The translations under genes were made by a program, and so were the position numbers. This document shows, piece by piece, positions 11,068 through 22,142 of a DNA stretch of 64,000 nucleotides. The DNA is from Tomocerus qinae. Lineage: Eukaryota > Arthropoda > Collembola > Entomobryomorpha > Tomoceridae. The stretch is from positions 86,924,001 to 86,988,000 of the forward strand of contig CM034546.1 of NCBI GenBank assembly GCA_020055645.1. Direction: 5' to 3'. The notes beneath the pieces were generated by a model that did no database searches, was not told where the DNA came from, and saw only the letters and a list, made by a program, of their open reading frames with translations. Numbering within the stretch: the first letter of the stretch is position 1; the number at the start of each line of letters is the position of its first letter.

Positions 11068-12084
11068 TGATAGTTTCAGCCGAGCTTGGTACTGGCTATT
11101 TGGGAGTATTTGGGAGTTGTACCTGAATACGCATTTTTATTGGTCGACTTTTTGACATCCAGCAATCTGATTGATTATTGCTATAACAATAATCTCAATC
11201 AACATTTTTGGATTTTTGCAACATTTTGCATTACTATATATGAATATTATGCACACGTACAATACAATGCACACTAAGGCCCATATTTTTAATGACTCGA
11301 CTCTCACTCTCACGCACTTTTTACGCACTTTTTCGAGAGTGAAAGGTACCTCAATACGTACCTTACACTCTCAAAGAGTGGAGATTAGAGTGGGAGTGTT
11401 TATTTAAAATATGGGCCTAAGATTAAAACTTCGGAGTCTCATCATGAATCATTTACCCATAAACATTCGTTTTGCAATACACCAGTAAAGACCAGAGCAA
11501 AAATTAATTTGTAGCCTTTTGATTAGGAGGCAGTTTATTTTTAGATAGGTAGATAATTCACATTTCAACTTCGGGGTTTTAAATTACTATGCGGGGTAAA
11601 TGATTCATAATTAATAAATAGTTGCATGCACATATCACGAGGGTGGCAGTAGTATCTAGTATGAGTACGATTCTGTTGTAGGCAAAGCTTATAATCTTTG
11701 TGCGCATTCTGTTTGTAATATTTAATTCATGTATTGTGTTGTGTTTTGCAGTAATTGCAAAATGTTGTTAAAATCCCTCCCCCATATCTGGAAAATCTGT
11801 AAATTCCCATATAGAAAATCTCAAAAAATAATAAATATTTTTGAGACGTCATCTGCAGTACATTTTAAATGGGAAATTCTCATTTCGAAAAATTGATTTC
11901 CAATAAATCCCACTTAAAACGTACTGCAAGGTACATTTTCCACTAGCAACAAAAAATATTTTTTGCCTCTCTTATGGGACCTCACTCTACTGGACCCACC
12001 TGATGCGGGGAAGGGGAGGGAGGCGGGACTGGTAACAGTTTATTTTCCTTGGTCAGCACCAAGCTCGGCTGAGACTATCTATCA
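11068..12084. mobile_element. Candidate 1-kb inverted-repeat element
   Basis: TGATAGTTTCAGCCGAGC at 11068 reappears inverted at the far end (ending TCTATCA at 12084), with the right copy carrying a 4-bp ATAG duplication. The matching core is CAGCCGAGCTTGGT. The interior has no gene and contains a later Harbinger MITE at 11278-11417. A target duplication is not evident. Confidence 0.4.
11278..11417. mobile_element. 140-bp PIF/Harbinger-type MITE
   Basis: Inverted ends GGCCCATATTTT (11278) and AAAATATGGGCC (ending 11417) are flanked on both sides by TAA, the 3-bp target duplication expected for Harbinger elements. The interior is itself palindromic, with ACTCTCACTCTCAC and GAGTGGGAGTG blocks. 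Such a short element could be moved by a Harbinger transposase like the one at 209-1585, although their ends cannot be compared here. Confidence 0.7.
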
Positions 12085-14439
12085 ACATGCAAAAATACGT
12101 CTATCTATATGGAAACATAAATAGTTACTGCATAATGATGGCATGTACCCCTATACTGTCCTTAGTATAAAGCTATATAAGGATATAGAGATACGTAGCT
12201 ATACCTAGTCAGTTTTGCAAAAAAAATAATATCAGTTGATCTAAAGAGAGCCCGCACGTAATTTTTGGCTATAGTGCACATTAGGGGCTTTCGGCCAAAA
12301 AAAGAACCACGCAAAAAATTTTATGCGAACACAGTTTTATACGATTTTGAAGTTAATAAAATGATATTTCAATGTTATTCTTATGGGAAAAGGTGTATAC
12401 TTTCAACGCAATTTTTTCGGTAATTAAGCTGAGACCGCATGTAATACTCCTGTTATGGGTACATAAGACTATAGACTTTTAGTGGTAAAAGTTTCATTGT
12501 CTACATTTCATGCGAACTATGTATAACGGGTAGCCTACCACAAATAGGATTTCCCAAGGCATCCTTTGATACTATTTTCCCTGACCGCCATTCTTAAGGA
12601 GGCTCTCCTCCACGAACGCCTGCATAGCAACCACAACCACACTGGCCTATCTAAATGCATGTTAAAAAAAATGTTTTATATCCGGCTTTATTCTTCCCGA
12701 AGGATAAGCCCTAATTTTATGGGCCTTACATTTTAGGAATCCAGGAATATTCAGTAACAGATTCTATAATTTTGATGTTTGATATTGTTCCTTTAAATGG
12801 TTTTAAAAAAATCAAATTCCAAAAAATGGGACAATTTAAAATTTCTTTAGGAATTTCATCTTTTTAAAACTATTTAAGGGAAGTGTATGCCGCTAAAAGT
12901 GGAAAATTTAGATAACTTTGTTTATAGTAAAGAAACCATGGATATAATTTTAAATGAAGCAGAATAGACCATTTATTGCACAAAAGTAGGTACTAAAGCT
13001 CTTTCTTATTTTCTCTTACTACTCATCACCTTTGAATCCAAATATCTCCAAAAAACCGATTATCACTTATTGGGATTGTGCAGACCAACGATTTGTTATA
13101 TAATCCCGTAAGGATTTTCCATGTTTTCCTCTCTAAACTGTGAGCAAACTAATTTTTGATACTGTTTTGATGCTATTGTCCATTCCAACACATTCAAAAC
13201 TCATTCCAATGCATTGGAAATTAATTCCTTCCAACGCATTGGAAACTCATTCGAAACTGCCTGCCCTGCCTAATGGATTTTTGCCTAATCTATCGCGTCA
13301 TCTAGACTTGTAGACACCGATAAAACAAATAGCAGGATAATATCATTAAAAAGATAACAGGCACTGGTGGTCAGATGCTTACTTATGCATCTAGTGGGGC
13401 TCGAATATAGATTGACTTCGATGCCTGCAACCACCAATGCCTTTGTGCTATGATTATACAAACTCGGTAAGGTAACATGTACTACCATGGACATGGATGA
13501 CCAAAAAATGGGTTAATGAGCCTTAATTTTTTTGTTGCGCTTTAGATTTAAAAAGTAATGCGTAGTATTTTATAAGAGGCACATAATAGGTCCGGTTTGG
13601 GGGAAAACTCGGTAAATATGGGGGTTATAGGTCCCCCAACCAATCCTAAAATGAACCTGTTACAAACACTACAACAACTACTCAAAAATCATCAGCGGAA
13701 TAAAAATTACAAAAAATAAGCAACCAAAAACTTTTAAAAATTGCTAAGTACAATCAAAATCTGCGACAAAAATTAAATTTAACGTGAGTTGAAATAAAAC
13801 TTGTGGCAAAAATTTATAAACATCAGCGCAAAAAAACCATGACGAAAAGTTAATATACATAATAAATACAAAGCTAAACTTAAAAAAAGCTAACACAACT
13901 GTCTCTGATAGTAAGTTCATGATATACATTAAATACCATTAACCTATTTTTGACTACCCGTTGAAAACCAAAACAAATCCCATATAGCGGGCGTGGACAA
14001 AGAGATTTCGGAAAGTAATTTAATAAAAAATAAAGATGCAATAACGGAAATTAAAAAATATTATCTATATAGAATTAAATAATAAACAAGGAATAAGCAA
14101 CTAATAAACAAGTTTATTAGTTAGCAATAAAAAATCAAAAAATATATTATTTTCCGATACCTGCTCCTCCTACCCTAGATACGGCGTCATAAAGTGAATC
14201 AGTTCGCAACAACGAGACAGTATGTGACAGTCCTAACGAAAAGACAAAAATGGCACTGCGCAAAACGTGATGACGCCGTGTAACCTAACGAAAACAACAA
14301 TTTTGCTTTTGTCTTTTCAAAAATATATGCAATTTAAGGATGAAAATCATGATAAGAGCATTTTTCAATAAAAATACAATTACCATGAAATAAAAGTAAC
14401 TGTATGCAAAATATACTATGACGACCAAGGTAAGGTTAA
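12085..14439. other. Intergenic, no gene seen
   Basis: AT-rich sequence without supported coding regions. It contains one arm of a dispersed inverted pair (12598-12805) and, near 13180-13260, several CATTCCAATGCATTGGAA-like palindromic words. Confidence 0.5.
12598..12805. repeat. Dispersed repeat, inverted partner at 19612-19795
   Basis: The stretch containing TTTTATATCCGGCTTTATTC and GGATAAGCCCTAATTTTATG is present in reverse complement about 7 kb downstream with modest divergence. It looks like a non-coding repeat family member; ends are not sharply defined. Confidence 0.6.
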
Positions 14440-14999
14440 TAAAATATGACGATGGAATTAAAACTAAAATAAGATATAACGATGGAATTAAAATAAGATA
14501 TGACGATGGAATTAAAATAAGATATGACGATGGAATTAAAATAAGATATGACGATGGAATTAAAATAAGATATGACGGTGGAATTAAAATAAGATATGAC
14601 GATGGAATTAAAATAAGATATGACGATGGAATTAAAATAAGATATGACGATGGAATTAAAATAAGATATGACGATGGAATTAAAATAAGATATGACGATG
14701 GAATTAAAATAAGATATGACGATGGAATTAAAATAAGATATGACGATGGAATTAAAATAAGATATGACGATGGAATTAAAATAAGATATGACGATGGAAT
14801 TAAAATAAGATATGACGATGGAATTAAAATAAGATATGACGATGGAATTAAAATAAGATATGACGATGGAATTAAAATAAGATATGACGATGGAATTAAA
14901 ATAAGATATGACGATGGAATTAAAATAAGATATGACGATGGAATTAAAATTAAAATAAGATATAACGATGGAATTAACATTAAAACAAGATATGACGCC
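14440..14999. repeat. 24-bp minisatellite, about 23 copies
   Basis: Near-perfect tandem units (core GATGGAATTAAAATAAG) with a single internal variant (GACGGTGG near 14575) and degenerate units at both edges. The period is a multiple of three and both strands are stop-free, giving 8-residue repeats on each strand (IRYDDGIK and LIPSSYLI). This is a structural consequence, not evidence of a gene. Confidence 0.95.
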
Positions 15000-15252
15000 A
15001 AACGTCTTGTTAGTATTTATACTAACACCAAATACTATAAATCCGCCACCATTGGAACATAAATTAGGATCTGAAAAATCTATAACTATAATCTATCGTT
15101 GTATGTATAACTAAAATCTATAAAAGTTGGCATATTTGTATTAAATTAAAATTTTCTATTGCTCCAGAAAATATTAACTTATAGTTTGGAAGGGCCATTT
15201 TTCAACATTTTTACCTGCACAAAATTGGAAATGAAAGGCCATTATTAAATTG

Positions 15253-17904
15253 TTAAAGCTTTGGAAAATTGTTAAGTAAATAAATAGGGAATAATAACAA
15301 AATATTTACTTTTGAAGACTCTAATTCTTTCTCAACTTTTCTAGTAGCCTCCTCCTCTATTCTGCCAAGTCTATAACTTGGCTGTTTGAAGCCCATATTT
15401 CTCTCTAATCTGGAGTCGATAATTTCAGGTAACATGTCTTCGTAAGAAAACCGATCTAGTTTCGCTTTTAGAGTATCCCATATAGCCAAAGTGTCCTTTC
15501 TGTAAATTCTGGTTACAAATAGAAAGCCATCTTCCGAATAATATTGCTCATTCTCAGCTATAGGACCTTGCGTCCAGATGCAGAAGTCACACCAATCACG
15601 ATTGGTTATGTGGAGTTGCATTACAACCTGATAGTAATACTCATGAGTACTTTTCAATACAAGGGAATGATTTTTGTTCTTTTCTAAATACGAGCCAGTT
15701 TTTCGGTTGTACACGTCTTCAGGGTAGTTATATTGTTCAATTATAGGACACTTTACCTCCACCAGACCGCGTTCTGTACCAACATCTACAAGTCCATCTG
15801 GACTGGCTCCTAAGATTGGGTTATCTAAGCATATAAATAAACCTGACTTTTGCACCGAATAGCCAAACATCTTTTCGTATTTCTGGATAGCCCGACTTTC
15901 GTTTAATTTGCCCCATGTAGTAGCCACATTGCCTTTGAACTTTGGATAGCCATATATAAGGGAGTCCAGCATTTTCACATTGGGTGTTGAATCTCTAAAA
16001 CCATTTAGTTTACCAGCTAGACTTGCTGTAATCATTGAAGATCTTTTTGCTACATAAGTCTTGTTTGCAAATTGATTAACCGTTTGTAAATGAATAGCCC
16101 ACTGTTCTCCACTATCCGCTACTCGTTTCTTTTTCAGATATATTTCAACTTCAGCCTTATATTCAGTGTCTGATAAGTCTGGTTTATTTGCATGTGGGCC
16201 ATATTGACTGTCCTCGATATACATTTTACTTTTGCTATAGAACTCTGGTGCCTTAAGACTATTAGAAAATTTACTTGTCTTTGACCTCCGGCTTCTAGTC
16301 TTATTTTGGATAGCTAATTTCTGTTGTCGCTCCTTAATGCCACGTTCGAACATTTTTTGAATTAGCTGACCTGGGTCTTTTCCTGTCACCATCTTCATAA
16401 CTGGTGCGTACCAGCCTGTTCCATAGAAAGAAGCTAATAGAGACTGCAATGTTTTTCGGTGGTAAGAACCTGCTAGCACCGTATTCGTGCGCTTTCCACG
16501 AAGAAACTTTGCTAGATGGCTAAAGTGTCCTTCCGCCAAATTGGTTGTTTTACTAAAAATGAGTGACTTAGAATTTTTAGCCAATCGGTCTATTATTTTT
16601 GTGCACTCAAGGTAAATCGATGTATTTTTTAATTGCAGATATTTTGAAGTTCCTGTTACATCACTAGTACAAACATCACCCACTAAGTAGTTAGAGTCCT
16701 TATATTTCTCTGGCACTATTAATTTGCCACTTTGGCAGAAGTGGCTTTCACAATTTGTGTGTTCTCCAATCGCATGACTTAATACATTGTCAATATCCTT
16801 TCTTAGGGAAGCACTATTTGTTAATGGCCGGTTACTTGAATGATAAGCAATGGCATACACGCACGCTTTCCCAATTTTGTCAACAATTTCACCAAGAAGT
16901 TTTCTATGGTGGACGGGATGTACTGTTTGACCAAGCTGCTTTCGCAAATTCTTGTTCATGCATCTGATGGAATGATTAACGCATTCCACTTTTTCAACTG
17001 TAGAAAAATTGTGTTCTTCTGTACAGTATACAGCCTGTATTTCGTTGAAAACGGACGAGTCACCGTCTCCTATATAACGCTTGTAGCGCATATTATGCAT
17101 TGACACCCTTTTTTCAAACCCCTCAAGAATCATTGATGGTTCCATTGCATTTGGGGTGTCATTCCAGTTTTTATAGCATTCATGAGGGTGAGCAGGACCA
17201 TACACCTGGCACGAATAGCAACAACTATTTCTTGAGGCTAAGAATAAAGGCTTTCTAGTTAATGTACCTATTAAAACAGCGCATCCGGCTGGAGAAGTGC
17301 CTTTATTCCCGTAGCTGCGTTTTGACCACCCACAATCACCCTCAACCTCGGTGTACACCATGCCGTCCTTATCAATCCATCCTAATTCTAAAGCCATTTC
17401 TCGTTCCTTCATCCCATTTTCTTTGATGACTTGCTCAGTAACTCGTTTTAAGTCGTCGTGAAATTTTCTTTCGCGCTCCAAAAACGTAATCCTTGCCATA
17501 AATGGAATTTCTAATATAGCCATGGTGTGATCTATTACCGAAAATCCCGTACCAGATGCGTTTGCAGCCCAAATACTCGCTTCATTACAGGGCAAAGAGC
17601 TCTTAAGGTCATCATTCTCAATTTTGAAAGTTGCTGAGCAATACATGCAAGAGACTGTCAGCTTTGTGGATAGACCGTTCCGTTTTTCACTTTTTATTTG
17701 CAAATCTGCGCCAGAGCATACCTTTCCGTGTTCACTGGACAAATTTAACGCAATTTGTAACGCAGCAATTGAAAACAGTCTACGACCATTTGGTATTTTG
17801 CTATCACACATCTCAGCCGGGTCACTTGTTTTTTGGTATTTGTTTTTAGGAGCATTTTTGGAGGCCTCTCCTCTTTGTCGCTTGATTTTACTAACCCTCG
17901 GCAT
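15253..17904 (-). CDS. Mutator-like transposase domain fused to a YqaJ-type (lambda-exonuclease-like) nuclease, 883 residues
   Basis: Single uninterrupted frame; the start ATG gives a basic, NLS-like N-terminus (MPRVSKIKRQRG). Residues about 85-470 resemble the Mutator-like transposase domain of arthropod elements: a Cys/His cluster at 228-243 (CCYSCQVYGPAHPHEC), IGDGDSSVF at 278-286, VECVNHSIR, the cluster EHTNCESHFC at 381-390 and NLAEGHFSHL with Glu458. Residues about 615-800 form a YqaJ/PD-(D/E)xK nuclease: RSSMITAS, NESRAIQKYE, GASPDGLVDVG (Asp703), GLVEVKCP (Glu716, Lys718) and QVVMQLHIT, so all nuclease residues are retained. Such fusions are known from invertebrate genomes as transposon proteins; a resection-like role for the nuclease is inference. 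I found no terminal inverted repeats around it. An intact long frame among decayed elements suggests recent arrival or retained function. Confidence 0.8.
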   Translation of the reverse strand: MPRVSKIKRQRGEASKNAPKNKYQKTSDPAEMCDSKIPNGRRLFSIAALQIALNLSSEHGKVCSGADLQIKSEKRNGLSTKLTVSCMYCSATFKIENDDLKSSLPCNEASIWAANASGTGFSVIDHTMAILEIPFMARITFLERERKFHDDLKRVTEQVIKENGMKEREMALELGWIDKDGMVYTEVEGDCGWSKRSYGNKGTSPAGCAVLIGTLTRKPLFLASRNSCCYSCQVYGPAHPHECYKNWNDTPNAMEPSMILEGFEKRVSMHNMRYKRYIGDGDSSVFNEIQAVYCTEEHNFSTVEKVECVNHSIRCMNKNLRKQLGQTVHPVHHRKLLGEIVDKIGKACVYAIAYHSSNRPLTNSASLRKDIDNVLSHAIGEHTNCESHFCQSGKLIVPEKYKDSNYLVGDVCTSDVTGTSKYLQLKNTSIYLECTKIIDRLAKNSKSLIFSKTTNLAEGHFSHLAKFLRGKRTNTVLAGSYHRKTLQSLLASFYGTGWYAPVMKMVTGKDPGQLIQKMFERGIKERQQKLAIQNKTRSRRSKTSKFSNSLKAPEFYSKSKMYIEDSQYGPHANKPDLSDTEYKAEVEIYLKKKRVADSGEQWAIHLQTVNQFANKTYVAKRSSMITASLAGKLNGFRDSTPNVKMLDSLIYGYPKFKGNVATTWGKLNESRAIQKYEKMFGYSVQKSGLFICLDNPILGASPDGLVDVGTERGLVEVKCPIIEQYNYPEDVYNRKTGSYLEKNKNHSLVLKSTHEYYYQVVMQLHITNRDWCDFCIWTQGPIAENEQYYSEDGFLFVTRIYRKDTLAIWDTLKAKLDRFSYEDMLPEIIDSRLERNMGFKQPSYRLGRIEEEATRKVEKELESSKVNILLLFPIYLLNNFPKL

Positions 17905-18191
17905 TTTTTTTAGTTTTCAGTAGTGAGAGTGAATGAATATCAAATACTCAATACTTCCAAAAACTGTAAAATAAAGATATTGTACCAATTATAATCTGTC
18001 AAAGATCCCTTCCCAGACAAATTACGTTCCATAATTAGCTTTTTCCAATTAAAAACCATATTTTTATGATATGTGGAAAAGGTTTTGGCCCCAGATTCAA
18101 AGTGTTGCCCCTTTTTGATTGGTCACACTCACAATAAGATCTCAGATTGGAGCCTCCCTATATTATAACTTGTTTAATATAATAGGCCCCA

Positions 18192-18337
18192 TTTTTTATT
18201 ACCGCATCCTAACCCTAATAAGGCCCTGAACTTGAGGAATAATTAAAAAATTTTGTGGTGGGAAGTGTCTGGGAAGTCATTTGATTTTAAACAGTCAATC
18301 ACCTACAACCGATAAAAGACACCGCGGTAATAAAAAA
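18192..18337. repeat. 146-bp segment with perfect 14-bp inverted ends
   Basis: TTTTTTATTACCGC at 18192-18205 is exactly inverted at 18324-18337. The interior shows no gene. It may be a MITE, but no target duplication is visible. Confidence 0.45.
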
Positions 18338-18739
18338 GCTTATTGCAATCAGAGAAGTCCAATAGATAATGTATGAAATAGGAATAAGGTTAGGTAGATT
18401 GGTAATGCTGTATCTTCCTGTGTTATTCCAATTTTCATGCAGTTGTCTCATTTCTAGCTGACATATCCTTACCACCACTTTTCACTTATTGGTTGTAAAA
18501 AAGAGTGGAGGGAACGAATGAATAATGCATTGCTGAAGCCTGCGGCAATGACAACAAACCTACTGTGGGAGTAGCGAACTGTGGGAGTGAATTTCATTCC
18601 ATATACAAACCAATGCATTGTTCAACTTTCGAAGTCAGCTCTTTAAACCAATAGATGAAAACTGCTTGTTAGGATAAACCAAGGATCGAGACAGAAATGA
18701 ACTGTGACGTCACAATTTCAATTGTCCTTCTCTCAGAAG

Positions 18740-18842
18740 CACACAATCATTGATGGGAATTGTTATTTCTAGCGAAGCTCCATCACATATTGAGATGGAT
18801 CTTTGCTACAAATAACAGTTCCCACCGAAGATCGTGTGTTTC
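18740..18842. repeat. Long imperfect hairpin
   Basis: Arms 18740-18784 and 18794-18842 are imperfect reverse complements (CACACAATC...GATTGTGTG-like outer parts, GGGAATTGTTATT against AATAACAGTTCCC) separated by about 9 bases. Directly followed by another hairpin. Confidence 0.55.
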
Positions 18843-18843
18843 A

Positions 18844-18956
18844 CTAATAGACGTTTCCCACAATTCCAGGATAACACAGACAGGTATTGAAGCCGTTTCA
18901 ATACCTACTCATGCTAATTTGGTGACCGGCCACCAATTGTGGGAAACCTCTATTAG
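18844..18956. repeat. Hairpin with 22-bp outer arms and an inner stem
   Basis: CTAATAGACGTTTCCCACAA at 18844 pairs with the segment ending CCTCTATTAG at 18956. Inside, AGGTATTGAAGCCGTTTC and AATACCT form a second stem. No coding capacity. Confidence 0.55.
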
Positions 18957-19275
18957 AATTGAGAAATAAATAAAATAACACAATTTTACTTATTTTCCAG
19001 ATGTGATGGTTGAGGTTTACCTATTTTTGACTGTCAATCAGTATGGAAGGAAATGCGAGCAGTCTGAAAACAGAAGCCGTCCTTTGTCACCAAAAAATGC
19101 TGTACTAAAAGTATATTTCATATTCTAGCGCTTCAACATATTATTTGAATTTGGCTGACAAGGTGACAAGGTGACAAGTATAGACAATTTATTCACTTAG
19201 CCCCAGTCCCAGTTACGGTTTCTTGGATCATGAACAATAAAATACAGATCAAACCCGACTTCCTTTACAGCAATC

Positions 19276-19541
19276 GAATCAACTCAAAAACCAATAGACC
19301 TACAAAAAAGTTTAAATAGGGAAACAGAACCTCTACAATCCTATCTACAATGCTCCGAAAGAATATTTCAAACATATTGGTCCAATCTGGAGATATAAAC
19401 GATTTAGTGCGGAATTTGCAATTAATCGCAACTACAGAAAAAAGTTTAAAATATTCTTTCGGAGCCGAATGCTGTGGGTTATGGAGCATCTTTTTCCCTA
19501 TTTAAACTTTCTTGTAGCTCTTTTGGTTTTTGAGTTGATTC
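19276..19541. repeat. Fold-back repeat, two nested pairs of arms
   Basis: Outer arms 19276-19324 and 19493-19541 (GAATCAACTCAAAAACCAA and its reverse complement) enclose an inner pair, GCTCCGAAAGAATATTT at 19352 and its inverse at 19448-19464. There are few mismatches. Confidence 0.7.
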
Positions 19542-19611
19542 TTTTCCTGCAAAAAAAGTTAAGAGGCAATTTGATAGTCAGAATGATTTGCCGGTTGCCA
19601 ACGTACGTCCT

Positions 19612-19795
19612 ACTTAAAGGAACAATATCAATCATCAGAATTATAGAATCTGTTACTGGATATTCCTGGTTTCCTAAAATGTAAGGACCATAAAATTAGG
19701 GCTTATCCTTCGGGAAGAATAAAGCCGGATTTAAAACATTTTTTTTAACATGCATTTAGATACTCCCTTGTGGTTGCTATGTATTTGTGGAGTCC
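19612..19795. repeat. Dispersed repeat, inverted copy of 12598-12805
   Basis: See the partner at 12598-12805; shared blocks include CCTAAAATGTAAGGACC here and its counterpart there. No gene. Confidence 0.6.
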
Positions 19796-20173
19796 ACACT
19801 TTATCAATTTTTATTTTCTTTTGAATTTGATAGTCAATATTAATCAATATTGATTTAATTTGAGTCACTGTTTTTGATCTTCTTTTGATTATAATAGTCC
19901 ATATTAATGGGTTTCAATTTTGTAATAATTATAATAGTCCATATAAATCAAGATAGATATCATTTTGTATTTATTAAGTAGCGGCAGCTGCTTTATAAGA
20001 ATGCCTAATCTGTCTGTCTGTCGGTCCGTCCGTAAGCACGATAACTTTCGAACGGAATGAGATAATCCGTTCAAACTTTTTTTACGGATTCTATGGGTCA
20101 AAAGACAGATCAAGTTCGTGAATGGGCAAAATCGGCAACACCCCCTGACCAGGGGTGGAGTTCGAAAATTAAA

Positions 20174-20545
20174 ACCTACGGCAAGCCGTAACAGAAGCTC
20201 GCCTGAGTGAAGTGGACCGTGTACACACAGTTTTAGTAAAATAATAGAAATAGGTTTATTTTCATATTTATTGGTTAATATTTATTGGTTAATATTGAGT
20301 ATCAAAATGTATGAATATTGACAATCAACGTCAATAGAAAATCAAAACAGATTAACGTTGACTATGAAAATCAACAGAAAATAAAAATAGATTAACGTTG
20401 ACTATGAAAATCAACAGAAAATAAAAATAGATTAATTTTGACCATCAAAAGCAATAGAAATTCAAAATAGATTAATGTTGACTAACGGACGGACGTACGG
20501 ACAGACTGTGCGGTTCTATAAGCTCGCTTCCTCAGGCGAGCTAAA
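20174..20545 (+). mobile_element. Short Helentron-like non-autonomous element (family H, complete)
   Basis: Starts CCTACGGCAAGCCGTAACAG with AGCTCGCCTGA shortly inside, and ends in a hairpin (AGCTCGC, 8-nt loop, GCGAGCT) followed by AAAA. The interior has four units of a 40-bp repeat (core GATTAACGTTGACTATG) and a GGACGGACG tract. No target duplication; insertion lies in a run of A. These features match non-autonomous elements mobilised by Helentrons. Immediately upstream (about 19975-20165) is a related but diverged element end with a TCTGTCTGTCTGTCGG tract. Confidence 0.65.
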
Positions 20546-20650
20546 ATTGACGTAACTTCCGTTCTGTACGTCCTAAAAAGTCGTTTAAGAGGTAGGTATG
20601 GTTTCTAATGACGATTGGGCTTGACTATCATATTCGCTCTTAACTTTTTT

Positions 20651-20926
20651 GGGAAACTTGGATCTAGTCCGAGAATATTGGTCGTAGAAAGACAAAGTTG
20701 TTGGTCTCTAAAAACGCAGAAAATGTCAATTTATAGCAGCTTGCACTTAGATTTCTACCTTTTACCTTTGTTTGCGAGTTATTGCAATTTTAATTAATAT
20801 CTCGTAACCAGAGGTAAAAAGTAGAAATCTAAGTGCAAGCTGCTATAAATTGACATTTTCTGCGTTTTTAGAGACCAACTTCGTCTTTCTACGACCAATA
20901 TTCTCGGACTAGATCCAAGTTTCCCA
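20651..20926. repeat. Nearly perfect 118-bp inverted repeat (long hairpin)
   Basis: Arms 20651-20768 and 20812-20926 match almost perfectly over their whole length, with one 3-base indel near 20698, and are separated by a 43-bp loop. If transcribed, it would fold into a long double-stranded stem. Confidence 0.85.
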
Positions 20927-21140
20927 AATAAAATCGTCACTTTTATGCCTTATTCATATTGCGTATTGTCATAGAGTAAATTTCTATGGCTCTGTGTATT
21001 TTAAATCGTAGCCATAGATACTTCCCCATTACCTGCCCCTCATTGAATTTCCCCGTATTTTGAACCACCCCTGAACCTTAAGGTGATGGTGTATACGATT
21101 TGGGAATCTCTGGTGACTATCAAAATACATGTTAAAATTT

Positions 21141-21458
21141 TTTGCCATTCTTGATATAACTTCCAGAGTTTTACTCCGATTTTCTAATGAAGTACATTTT
21201 CGGAAAGATAAAAACATTGGCTAGGATTTAATTTGGGAAAATTTTCGATTTTTTTGATTATTTAGCAGTAGCAATGGTTCGAAATTTTATGCGAATTTCT
21301 ATCCAGATGTCATCATTAAAGTGTGACATGTATAAAAACTGAGGCAATAATCGAAAATTTTCCCAAATTAAATCCTAGCCAATGCGTTTGCCTTTCTGAA
21401 AATGTACATCATTAGAAAATCAGAGTAAAACTCTGGAAGTTATATCAAAAATAGCAAA
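21141..21458. repeat. Inverted repeat with about 110-bp arms
   Basis: Arms 21141-21250 and 21350-21458 share CCAGAGTTTTAC, AAATCCTAGCCAATG and adjacent blocks in opposite orientation with scattered mismatches, around a 100-bp loop. Confidence 0.75.
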
Positions 21459-21710
21459 GAGAGTTTCATGAAAAAGGTTGAAATGTAAACTGTCTCATAC
21501 TTGACCGGATGTGCAAGTCATAGAATATCCGACATTGAAGCAATGGACTGATATCAACTTGACATGAGCCAGAGCATAGAGCTTTTTCTCTATGCCAACG
21601 CTGATGGTGTCATAATTTTTTATAGTGTCATTGCTTGATCACAGTCAGTAGTAATTCGATCCCATGGTTACTGATGTCCCACCCAAGGGGTAGCAGTTCA
21701 ATACTCGAAA

Positions 21711-22142
21711 TAATTGGGCAAATCAGTGAAAATTTGGCACTTTGGCAGTTGAGCGGTTTGGCAAACTTTTCCAAAGTGCCAAGTGGATGGTGGACTTTGG
21801 CAGTCAATTACGGACTGTGATTGGTGGAGAGCATCTGCAAAGACTTTGCATGACTGCCAAGCTAAAAGGCATGTGCAAATATTTTTGCACTTGGTCAAAT
21901 CCCTTTTATTGTTATGACTACAAGACCAAAGTTATTCACAAAGCACAACATGAGCGGTAAACCAAAGTAATAGTTGTTTGTAGTCATGGAGATAGTCGTC
22001 TTGCATGATTTCAAATAAATTGACTCAAATGAATTTGCAAAGTGAAATCAAAAATATCGAAATTGCAGTTTGGCAAACATGCCTCAGAACTGCAACTTTT
22101 ACATGTGCCAACTTGCCAAAAGTCCACTGATTATCCCAAATA
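21711..22142. repeat. Fold-back with TTTGGCA motif clusters
   Basis: Left end ATTGGGCAAATCAGTG and right end CCACTGATTATCCCAAA are inverted, with TTTGGCAC/GTGCCAA words repeated in both arms (for example 21731-21785 and 22106-22120). The same word clusters build the element at 61331-62216. Confidence 0.5.

Noticed and set aside
16755-17103. Plus-strand frames opposite the YqaJ-fusion gene, likewise at 17624-17923
   Set aside because: Shadows of the minus-strand gene with no domain of their own.
15253-18337. The 14-bp inverted pair at 18192-18337 as terminal repeat of the YqaJ-fusion transposon
   Set aside because: Both copies lie on the same side of the gene; no matching sequence was found beyond 15253.
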